Shown here in pieces: positions 56,501 through 64,000 of a DNA stretch of 64,000 nucleotides. How positions within the stretch are numbered: the stretch's first letter is position 1; each line of letters begins with the position of its first letter. The notes under the pieces were generated by a model. That model was not told where the DNA came from. It saw only the letters and a list, made by a program, of their open reading frames with translations, and made no database searches. The position numbers were made by a program, and so were the translations under genes. Source of the DNA: Megamerina dolium (lineage: Eukaryota > Arthropoda > Insecta > Diptera > Megamerinidae); NCBI GenBank assembly GCA_963854835.1, contig OY978526.1, forward strand, positions 71,334,418-71,398,417, in the 5' to 3' direction.

Positions 56501-57560
56501 TTGACGTCGGTTCCGAATCATCGCCAACAGTCTGAATGATGGATGGACGTCATATCGCATCTACGCAGCCACATGCTTTTGAATTTGGAATAATACCACA
56601 AATAACCCAAAAAAAAAAACTTACCAAAAGGAACACAACTTCCAGACTTCCGTAGTTTTTAACAATACTGATTTACGATTGCTCCGAACCTCCGAACCCT
56701 GACGCTTGATACAACTTCATGAAATGGGTTCATGTTTTGGGAATACATATTTCTTCGATTGTTGAAAACTAGGAAAAAAACATCTGCAATTCCGACTGAA
56801 ATAATATACAATCAGAGAACGCAAAAGAGCACACCAACCCAAACGTAGCTTCCAGTGACGTAGAATAGTATCCCACAAACTTGATTTGTGATTGCTCTGA
56901 ATATCAAAACTTTACGTCTAATACACCTTCATCAAATGGATTTATGCTTTGCGATGCATGGATTGAACAAAGAATCTCTACAATTTCTACTGAAACAATA
57001 TCTCTAACCTTAGATTAGCCAAAAACCTCAGCAACTCGAACACAGCTTGCAGTCACGAAGTTTTTCCAAAAACAGATTTACGATTGAACTGACATCTGAG
57101 ACACTTTCTTAAAACGAGTACGTGTTTTAGAATTCGAGATTCTTCCGCGCGCCCACTCGTTGATGATTTTGGTATAACAATCTCTGCAATTCCCAACGCA
57201 ACAATATTTCTGGTCTCAGGCAAGGCTAAGACCTCACCAAAATGACACACTTTCCAGTCATGTAACGATTGCTCCTGACATTAAAACTTACACCTGATAC
57301 ATTTTCATGAAATATGTCTGTGTTTTAGAATTCGATGGTCCTCCACGAGTCCATTTATTAAGAAGCAAGTAAAGAAACTCTGCAATTCTCACTGGAACGA
57401 AATCTCTGATATTAGACAAAGCAGAGAGCTCAGCAAAGCAAACACAGCGTTCATACTACAAACCTATTTTACGATTGCTTCGACCATCAAATACTTACAC
57501 CAGATACACCTTCTTACAAAAAGTCTCTCTGAAGTGCCTGGAAGATGACGATATGCCTTA
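56500..57560. repeat. ~185-213-bp tandem repeat (five units)
   Basis: GATTG cores (TTTACGATTGCTCCGAAC and variants) start near 56677, 56890, 57082, 57267 and 57473, spacings 213, 192, 185 and 206. Units share ACACCTTCATGAAATGG, TGTTTTAGAATTCGA, AATCTCTGCAATTC, ACTGAAACAATAT and AACACAGCTT. Unlike the 153-bp family, unit length varies. Confidence 0.7.
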
Positions 57561-57740
57561 GCATATTCTTCCCCATTGCCAAGATTTAGTTGTACTAGAA
57601 CGAAGAGTGCAGTTATTAGATTGGCTAATTGGTTGGTTGCTCATTGTAACCGCGATCTCTGAGATACTCGTTCTAAGAGAGGACACACTTAGGCTAGAAA
57701 AGTCTGTTGTGATACCACCGAGCATCCCTTTCAGTACTTA

Positions 57741-57769
57741 CAGTGGCTCACAGCTTATTTCGTACAGTG
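57741..57769 (+). repeat. Tc1 left terminal inverted repeat
   Basis: Starts CAGTGGCTCACAGCTTATTT and ends CGTACAGTG. Confidence 0.92.
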
Positions 57770-57940
57770 TATATATTTTTATGTACATGGCTGTAACATC
57801 GAAACTAAAAAACTTATCAATAAGTTTTGAATGTAGATGTCTATGTATGTGTTTAGTAAACCTAATAAGAAAACGGGGAACCCCAAAAATTGTTCTTTTT
57901 GTCATGCAAGAGAGAAAAACTATTGATCAGCTGATTTTCA

Positions 57941-57961
57941 GCTCACATCTTATTTCGTACA
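57941..57961 (+). repeat. Tc1 left inner direct repeat
   Basis: GCTCACATCTTATTTCGTAC plus A: one difference from the outer repeat core. Confidence 0.8.
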
Positions 57962-58111
57962 CAAACTTCAATGTAAGTAAGTTTCATTCTGCCGCGCAGT
58001 TACAAAGTTTTTTTGAATTGTATGAGTTTTTGGACCTTTTTAACTATTATAACAATTTTTATTATTATTATTTTAAATAGTTAAAGTGCTGTAAATTAAA
58101 CATTTAGCGTT

Positions 58112-59152
58112 ATGGGTCGTCGTACAACGATGGAACAGCGTAAACTGGTAATTAACCATTTTAGGAAAGGTCAGAGTGTGCGAAAAATTGCTGAAATGAC
58201 AAATTTAAGTGCCTCAACTGTCCAATACATCATTCAACGCTTCGTTCGCGAAAATCGGTTGGAGAACAAGGGCAGAGAAGCACCTAATAAGATTTTCAAC
58301 GCTTCAGACGAGCGTTATATTGTACGAAAAATTAAGAAAAATCCAAAGTTATCCGCTCCGAAGTTGGCTGCAGAGGTTCAGCGTGAAATAGGAAAATCAT
58401 CCAGTGCTGAAACTGTCCGACGTGTGCTGCGCAATCATGACTTGAACGGTAGAGTAGCCCGAAAGAAACCATTCATTTCAAAAATGAATATACAACGCCG
58501 ACTTGACTTCGCCAAAGAGCATATTATTAAGACTCCTGCGTTCTGGAATACCGTTATTTTCGCGGATGAGTCTAAGTTTAATATTTTTGGCTCGGACGGA
58601 ATGTCATATGTTTGGCGTAAAGCGAATACCGAGCTAAACAAGGAGAACCTTAAGCCCACAGTGAAGCATGGTGGCGGTAGCGTGATGGTTTGGGCCTGTA
58701 TGTCAGCAGCCGGAGTAGGTGAATTGGTTTTTATTGAGGAAACAATGGACAAAATGAAGTACCTCGAGATTCTGAAAAACAATTTACTTCAAAGTGCAGA
58801 CAAACTGGGTTTGCGGGAAGAATTTCGGTACTACCAAGATAATGACCCAAAACATAAATCTGGGATTGTGCAATCTTGGCTTATTTGGAACTGCCCACAC
58901 TTGATGTCTCCACCACCACAGTCACCTGACATGAATGTGATTGAAAATCTTTGGTCTATTTTGGACAATAAAATAAGAACACACAAGATTTCTAATAAGC
59001 AAGACCTAAAGAAGGTACTGATGGAAGAATGGAAAAAAATCACACCAGACATCACTCAAAAATTGGTGGATTCAATGCCAAATAGACTCCAGGCTGTCAT
59101 TAACGCTAAGGGATGTCAACTAAATATTAAAATCAACTTACTTTGTTTTTAG
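58112..59152 (+). CDS. Tc1-family transposase (DD34E)
   Basis: Cuts the element at its inverted repeats and inserts it at TA. The full 346 codons are typical for Tc1 (about 340). Residues 1-110 hold the paired-like DNA-binding region, with the first helix-turn-helix around QSVRKIAEMTNLSASTVQYI (21-40) and the second around SAPKLAAEV and SSAETVRRVL (81-106). The catalytic triad is D152 (FADESKF), D243 (YQDNDPKH) and E278 (VIENLW), giving exactly 34 residues between the second Asp and the Glu. The glycine-rich box is KHGGGSVMVW (185-194). The start ATG at 58112 follows GCGTT and gives a normal family N-terminus, MGRRTTMEQRK. No stop or frameshift is present, so it may be functional. An untranslated 3' part of about 210 bp precedes the inner repeat and right end. 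Confidence 0.94.
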   Translation: MGRRTTMEQRKLVINHFRKGQSVRKIAEMTNLSASTVQYIIQRFVRENRLENKGREAPNKIFNASDERYIVRKIKKNPKLSAPKLAAEVQREIGKSSSAETVRRVLRNHDLNGRVARKKPFISKMNIQRRLDFAKEHIIKTPAFWNTVIFADESKFNIFGSDGMSYVWRKANTELNKENLKPTVKHGGGSVMVWACMSAAGVGELVFIEETMDKMKYLEILKNNLLQSADKLGLREEFRYYQDNDPKHKSGIVQSWLIWNCPHLMSPPPQSPDMNVIENLWSILDNKIRTHKISNKQDLKKVLMEEWKKITPDITQKLVDSMPNRLQAVINAKGCQLNIKINLLCF

Positions 59153-59169
59153 TTTGAACTTAAAGAGAC

Positions 59170-59190
59170 TGTACGAAATAAGCTGTGACA
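59170..59190 (-). repeat. Tc1 right inner direct repeat
   Basis: TGTACGAAATAAGCTGTGAC plus A; reverse complement of the outer core. Confidence 0.8.
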
Positions 59191-59363
59191 TGAATTTTCC
59201 TATTTTTTTCTTATTTTATTTTTTTATAGTGTCAAACACTAAAATTTTGAAAAAGTAAATTTTGGAAAATAAAAAACAAACCTTCCTTTCTAAAATGGCA
59301 TTTATATTTTGTTCAAATTTTTGCTATATTAGGAATTACGACTGCAGCAATTTTTAAACTGTC

Positions 59364-59392
59364 ACTGTACGAAATAAGCTGGGAGCCACTGT
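59364..59392 (-). repeat. Tc1 right terminal inverted repeat
   Basis: CACTGTACGAAATAAGCTGG and onward to GAGCCACTG, followed by the TA duplication. Confidence 0.92.
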
Positions 59393-59424
59393 ATATTGGT
59401 CGCTTACGAACGGCAAAACTATTA

Positions 59425-59572
59425 TGCCATTACTTTTCATAAGCTTTCTCATCAAATTCTTTTTAGAAAGCTTCTTCATGGCGAATTGTTATTGCCGTTA
59501 AGTGGGCATCGTTCGAAAGGAAATTTGTTCTGATATTAGAGTTACCGCCCGAGCCGGAGATCGAGACAATTT
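59425..59572 (-). repeat. SINE middle part, antisense (fragment 1)
   Basis: The reverse complement reads CTTTCGAACGATGCCCACTT, ACGGCAATAACAATTCGCCA and TGAAGAAGCTTTCTAAAAAG, matching the GGCCTTTCTGG-subtype body. Preceded (in SINE sense) by a decayed B-box area, CTCGATCTCCGGCTCGGGCG. Confidence 0.6.
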
Positions 59573-59624
59573 TTATAAATATAAAGTTGATGCTTTTCGG
59601 CTCCGCTGAAAACCTGAGTTGAGA

Positions 59625-59860
59625 TTCTCTTGCAGCACTGGTTTGCGTATTTAATATAGTACAACATTGGAAGTGGCCTATTTATATTGGGTAGTTTCGA
59701 ATGAAAGAGCTCTTGTAACATCAATTTTTCAGAGCTTTGTCACAGAGCCAATTATTATTATCAGAAGAATTCACAATTGCTGCCAACAGGTGGGTACATT
59801 TTGAAAGAAAAATAAGTTTTTTCTAATAAATTTGTCTCGGCCAGAATTCGAGCATTGGTT
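59625..59860 (-). repeat. SINE body and 3' part, antisense (fragment 2)
   Basis: The reverse complement includes TTTCTTTCAAAATGTACCCA, CCTGTTGGCAGCAATTGTGA, CTCTGTGACAAAGCTCTGAA and TTCATTCGAAACTACCCAAT. More diverged than the other copies. Confidence 0.6.
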
Positions 59861-60471
59861 AAATATTAGTTTAAAAAAAAATAAATATGTAGCATGTGGC
59901 CACCAGCCATAATATTTTTTGCACTCATTTCTATCGAGAACTTTTAAATGCAAGACTTCTCTATTTTGAGTGAAATAGGCGAAAAAGGGTAATCTTCGAA
60001 TGAGGTTTCAGTGTGTCGAATATATTATATATTATGTATACCTTCCTATACATATATACATATGTATGTACATATATACATACATGAAAATAAATATATA
60101 CACATTTGTGTAGTAACAAAGTACATCACTATTATTGTTAGTAGCTGTTATTAGCTGTCAGCGTACTTTCTTTGTGCTAAAAATATATTTTAGATAAACA
60201 AACAAACAAACAAACAAACAAAAATAAAATCACAGAACACATATCACATAACTCTGTATATATTTTTATTTCTTGGCAACCCTCTGATCCTTTGAAATGT
60301 ATGAAATACACGTACCATCACATACATATATCGTAATATGTATGAATGTTTATGGTACACTCATATATACGTACGAATATCTATACGTACGTGTATTAAT
60401 GTACATTAGCTTAAGAGGATTTCGTTTTCATGAATTTTGTTCTTATAAATGTGTGTATTTTCTTTTATGTA

Positions 60472-60520
<49 letters not shown>

Positions 60521-60589
60521 GTCATTAGCAATCTTACAATCAACATAATTACCGCAATGGTGGTCATTATCATCATTATTAAAATAATA
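59861..60589. other. AT-rich DNA with microsatellites
   Basis: (AAAC)n near 60195-60221 and (ATC)n near 60474-60520. No gene; the serine-run frame at 60297-60548 is the ATC repeat translated. Confidence 0.6.
60474..60520. repeat. (ATC)n microsatellite
   Basis: About 15 near-perfect CAT/ATC triplets. Confidence 0.9.
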
Positions 60590-60777
60590 TTGGGTAATTT
60601 AAAAAGTCTCCGCGGTTTTTTTATTATCAGATGGAGTTGATGCCCATATATCGGGCAACACTAATCCGATTGTGTAACATCGGGACATGTGTTTAAAAGG
60701 TGACACTTCAGGCTACATTTTTTGTAAAAATAGTTTTGTAATTTGTTGCTCGTGTAAAAAGTTATATTAATTTGAAA

Positions 60778-61732
60778 ATGAGTGAGATATCTGAAGAAAT
60801 ACACTATATGATGCTTTTTATTATGAAAAAGGGAAAACATGCCAATAATTTTGTACGGTCTACGATGAGAATGCTGTGAGTGAACGCCGGACCCAGGTGT
60901 GGTTGGCTAGATTCTATTCCGGAAATGTCGATGTCTAAGATGCGCCTCGCTGTGGTCGGCCAGACACTGAAAAAGTCGATAAATTTTTGTATCTGGGTGG
61001 AACAAGACCGACAGGCAAACTGTCAGGAGATACAAGAGGAGATAGCATAACAGTTTGGAATCATCCAAAGAGAGCAGACTACGCAAAGATGCTCGGTATT
61101 TGGATTCCACACGAATTAACACAAATAAATGTGATTTAGGGAATTACCATCAGCGAAACGCTGTTAAAACGCATTGAAATCTAACCAATTTGAAGCGAAT
61201 CATTATGGGCGATAAAAAAATGGGTTAAATACGAGAATATCCAATACAAACGATCATCATCAAAGGTCGGAGGCCCTTCACAAACGACTTCAAAGTATGC
61301 ATTGATAGACAACAAGGTCATGTTGAGTGTTTGGCAGAATTTGAAGAGAATTGTCCATTATGAGCTGCTACAACCTGGTGAAACGATTAATTCTAATCTC
61401 CACTCCTCACAACTCGACCTCTAGAGCGAAGCAATCAAGGAAAAGCGACCAGAATTGAGCCAACAGAAAAGGAGCTGTGTTCCATCGTGATAATGTCACA
61501 CACATTTTTGATGACTCGGTTGGGAAGTTTTAATGCTTCCACCCAGACCTTGTGCCGTCTGACTACCATTTGTTTCGGTCTCTGAAAAACTCTCGTAATG
61601 GTAAAAACTTGGCCGAACGAAGAGCTGCCGAAAATCACTTAGCCAAGTTTTTCGCTGATAAACTACAGCAGCTCTACACCGATGGAATTATGAAGTTACC
61701 CAAAAAATGGCAAAAGATAATAATGGCTAATA
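60778..61732 (+). pseudogene. Mariner transposase pseudogene
   Basis: It starts at MSEISEEIHYMMLFIMKKG and decays through several frames. Recognisable parts are FHTN (from the WVPHEL-type block), ANHYGR (near the first Asp block), GAVFHRDNVTHIFDDSVGKF (second Asp, HRDN), then PDLVPSDYHLFRSLKNSRNG (third Asp in SDYHLF) and FADKLQQLYTDGIMKLPKKW. Multiple stops and frameshifts make it inactive. The C-terminal end is cut by the rosa-like insertion at 61731-61732. Confidence 0.8.
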
Positions 61733-63039
61733 AAGGGTTATCCATTTTGCGGTTTCAAAAGTAAATGTAAATAAAACACATATAAAATATTTTTTATCAT
61801 GATATTTCTTTTTTGTTATAAAGTTTGAACGTTGACATTATGTGTGAAATACTACATCATTTAAATGACCACCACGCGCATTGTTGCAAGCATCGATTCT
61901 TTTGAGGTAATTTTCGACCACTTTTTAACACATATTGGGCGGTATCTCAGCCATAACGTGACGAATGTTGGTTTTTAGGTGCTCAAGATTTAAAGGTTTA
62001 TCTGCATAAACACGGTCTTTCGCGTAGTCCTACAAAAAAAAAGTCAAGCGGTGTCAAATCGCATGATCTTGGTGGCCACTTGATATCGCCACGACGAGAA
62101 ATTACGCGGCCAGAAAATTTCTCTTGCAATAAAGCCATATTCGCTCGAGTTGTGTGGCATGTGGCACCGTCTTGTTGAAACCACATATTCTCTAAGTCGT
62201 ATTCTTCAATAGAAGGCAAAAAAAAGTCGGTTATCATATGACCATAACGCTCCGAATTGACGGTGACAGTCGTTCCATCGTCGTTTTCGAAGAAGTAAGG
62301 TCCAATCACACCTCCGGACCAAAGAGCGCACCAAGAAGTGACTTTTTGTGGATGTAGTGGCCTCTCTTCAATTACTTGAGGATTCTCAGAACCCCAAATA
62401 CGACAATTTTGTTTGTTAACATACCCACCGAGTGAGAAATGTGCTTCGTCGCTGAAGAACATTTTGTTCGAAAAATCGCCGTCTACCGCCTGTTGTTCAA
62501 GCACCCATTCGACGTATCTACGACGTTGTGAATGGTCAGCTGGCTTCAGTTGTTGTGTGAGCTGGATTTTATATGGATGTAGGTGTAGATCCAAATGCAA
62601 AATACGCCATAATGTGCTGTAAGACAGTCCTAATTCCTGAGAACGACGAGGAATCGACACATTCGGGTCTTCGGCAAAACTTTCACTTACAGCAGCGATA
62701 TTTTCGGTGGTACGAGCGAAACGATGATGCACAATCCTTACAATATCTGTAACCGATCCAGTCTCTTCATATTTCTTCACAATTTTGCCAATTGCTTGCG
62801 TAGTTGGACGATTATGTAAACCATAATCTCCTCTTAAAGCACGATATGTGGCTGTGGCAGAATCGCCATTTTTTGTAGTAGGTTTTTACAATTTTAATGC
62901 GTTGTGCGATTGTTAAGCGATCCATTTTCGCAAATGTCAGACTTTGAACTGAAAAAGAAAGAAATTGTTTTAACAACTCAGTTTGACAGATGTCGAATTC
63001 TAGCCCTATACTTTTGAAACCGCGAATTGGATAACCCTT
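61733..63039 (-). mobile_element. Rosa-like (DD41D) transposon inserted in mariner
   Basis: It has 31-bp terminal inverted repeats at 61733-61763 (AAGGGTTATCCATTTTGCGG...) and 63009-63039, matching at 29 of 31 positions, with TA duplications at 61731-61732 and 63040-63041. The 1307-bp element contains one minus-strand transposase gene. Mariner sequence resumes on both sides. Confidence 0.88.
61838..62925 (-). pseudogene. DD41D transposase, nearly intact
   Basis: The main frame (62780-61998, 260 codons) holds the catalytic residues D111 (FSDEAHF), D204 (FQQDGATCHT) and D246 (TPLDFF), with 41 residues between the last two, the signature of the rosa group. The N-terminal helix-turn-helix begins upstream at 62925 (MDRLTIAQRIKIVKTYYKK) and joins only after a one-base shift in an A run near 62875. 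The C-terminus (DRVYADKPLNLEHLKTNIRH, VMAEIPPNM, then VVENYLKRIDACNN) continues after a shift in a 9-T run near 62033, with in-frame stops near that run and after NMC. Both shifts lie in homopolymers, so sequencing error could account for part of the damage, but the stops argue for a pseudogene. Confidence 0.82.
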
Positions 63040-63116
63040 TATGTTTTTGATTAGAATTGTTCATTTTTCTTCAAAAATGTACCAACAAACCGCGGATACT
63101 TTTTCATTTACGAATA

Positions 63117-63730
63117 AGTATACATATTTTTGTCATAGCTTTTTCTTGTTTTTTTTTTTTTTAGTATTGTCGAAATTGATGATTAAGTTCTGAATATATC
63201 TGCTAAAAATTGGGGACGCTATCAGTAATCTCATGCTGGTCTAATTCGATAGAGTCAAAGGATGAGCAATCAGTCGTAGTTCCTAATGTATGAAGCCTTA
63301 AACTCGTGATTTGTTCCAAAGAAAGCAGTACAGCGCTACAGATTATGCCAACGGAAGTATTAGAGATAATGCTTCACCTATTTCTTTTAAAAATTTCTGT
63401 ATGAAATTCGCGGTGGTCTGCCTGTCGCACAACAAAGACCACAGCTTCGATATGACAATTCTTAGATAATCTCTTGAAACTGGACTACAACGATCTTATA
63501 TACAAATTCAATAAAAAATGCTCCGTTGATACACCAGAGAAACTCCAAAAAACGTGATGGTGAACCTCCAAGTTTCCTGTTAAATCTTAGCCTGAGCAGC
63601 ATTAGAATCACCAAATCCCTGCGCCCTAAATTTCATGCAGCACTAAATGCGGGGATCTACTCAGACTAATTAGTTGTAAATCACTGCTTTAAATTATCAA
63701 ATTCTTTCCGAGTACTCTGAGTACTAGATA
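63117..63730. other. No recognised feature
   Basis: Moderately complex AT-rich sequence with no intact frame or repeat identified. Confidence 0.4.
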
Positions 63731-63734
63731 GATA

Positions 63735-63890
63735 GGCGAAAACCTCCTCGGTTAGAAGTTGTGCGTTGGGTTTGAAACCCACCACACAAAAACTTCCTCC
63801 AATGAAAAATAGAAATCACGGCTCGGATAAGAACTGGCCCTTTGGTGACGACCCCCGCATACCAAATAAGGACAACAACAACAACAACAA
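63735..63890 (+). repeat. Possible CAA-tailed retroelement 3' end
   Basis: A GC-richer stretch (AACTGGCCCTTTGGTGACGA, CCCCCGCATACCAAATAAGG) leads into ACAACAACAACAACAACAA at 63871-63889, the same kind of tail seen on the Jockey fragments here. No coding part is recognisable. Confidence 0.4.
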
Positions 63891-64000
63891 AGAAAATCTC
63901 CACGAGAGATATATATGTTCTATAGCCGGACGTATACAAAATATTTTAGATCTAATTTGACCTAACTTGACAATATGGCTAACCAGTACACTCTACACTC

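Larger units (their letters stand above)
57741..59392 (+). mobile_element. Intact-looking Tc1 transposon, IR/DR type
   Basis: A 1652-bp element with 29-bp terminal inverted repeats at 57741-57769 and 59364-59392 (start CAGTGGCTCACAGCTTATTT; one mismatch in the 29) and TA duplications at 57739-57740 and 59393-59394. An inner copy of the repeat core lies at each side: 57941-57961 (GCTCACATCTTATTTCGTAC) and 59170-59190 (reverse). The ~220-bp outer-to-inner spacing is the IR/DR layout, with the inner sites as likely extra transposase-binding sites. It encloses one uninterrupted transposase gene. Confidence 0.92.
60590..63114 (+). mobile_element. Mariner fossil split by a rosa-like element
   Basis: The ends TTGGGTAATTTAAAAAGTC then TCCGCGG at 60590 and, reversed, ACCGCGGATACTTTTTCATT then TACGAA ending at 63114 match as ~30-bp imperfect inverted repeats, with TA outside each (60588-60589; 63115-63116). 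Subtracting the inserted element (61733-63039) leaves about 1.2 kb, a normal mariner size. Confidence 0.75.

Noticed and set aside
57607..58080. 157-codon frame upstream of the Tc1 transposase
   Set aside because: It starts outside the transposon, crosses its left end and uses its untranslated region; no homology recognised.
60297..60548. Serine-run frame
   Set aside because: Translation of an (ATC)n microsatellite.

Overview
The window looks like a repeat-dense, AT-rich stretch of an insect nuclear genome, most likely a dipteran and plausibly a tephritid fruit fly. The grounds are the transposon families present (Jockey-like and RNase H-bearing LINEs, a Tc1 element with DD34E chemistry, mariner fossils, and rosa-type DD41D transposases first described from Ceratitis), tRNA-derived SINEs, (CAA)n-tailed retroelement ends, and many short microsatellites. 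No prokaryotic operon, CRISPR array, rRNA or convincing host gene is visible. The only host-exon-like stretch is a weak candidate at 44020-44193. The species assignment is inference.

Layout. 1-10.4 kb: SINE copies, a 153-bp tandem array (2.93-3.87 kb), a 224-bp tandem repeat, a tRNA-like repeat, and a fossil transposase (7.64-8.54 kb) split by a SINE with a perfect 14-bp target duplication. 10.4-15.7 kb: a nearly complete LINE (endonuclease remainder, RT, RNase H, zinc knuckle) bounded by a 14-bp target duplication and inserted at the tail of an antisense Jockey fragment, followed by more LINE debris and a 156-bp tandem repeat. 16.4-28.5 kb: LINE remnants, three more 153-bp arrays, a SINE, and a degenerate ATCAGATATC-type repeat. 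30.4-33.5 kb: an exact 85-bp tandem duplication, a dead mariner with recognisable ends, a second DD41D fossil, and a 153-bp remnant holding an antisense SINE. 33.5-39.2 kb: almost empty AT-rich and low-complexity DNA. 39.2-42.8 kb: a 727-bp TTAA-flanked MITE inside a mariner-like end, then a 5'-truncated LINE whose ORF start codon lies in its target duplication. 43-57.6 kb: dispersed repeats, more tandem arrays, and a large inverted repeat (52.9-54.1 kb) with a 323-bp Jockey fragment inserted in one arm. 57.7-59.4 kb: an apparently intact Tc1 transposon with TA duplication, 29-bp inverted repeats and inner repeat copies. 60.6-63.1 kb: a mariner fossil containing a complete-ended but mutated DD41D rosa-like element.

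How the parts work together. The elements record a relative order of insertion: the SINE came after the transposase it splits, the LINE after the Jockey tail, the TTAA MITE after the mariner, the rosa-like element after the mariner, and the Jockey fragment after the foldback. Only the Tc1 element looks capable of making a full-length protein. The SINE and the 5'-truncated LINEs would have depended on LINE machinery supplied elsewhere. The least explained component is a family of tandem arrays with near-identical ~153-bp spacing, found in five places and both orientations, sharing a CCATACAAAA-type core with other ~156-160-bp arrays.
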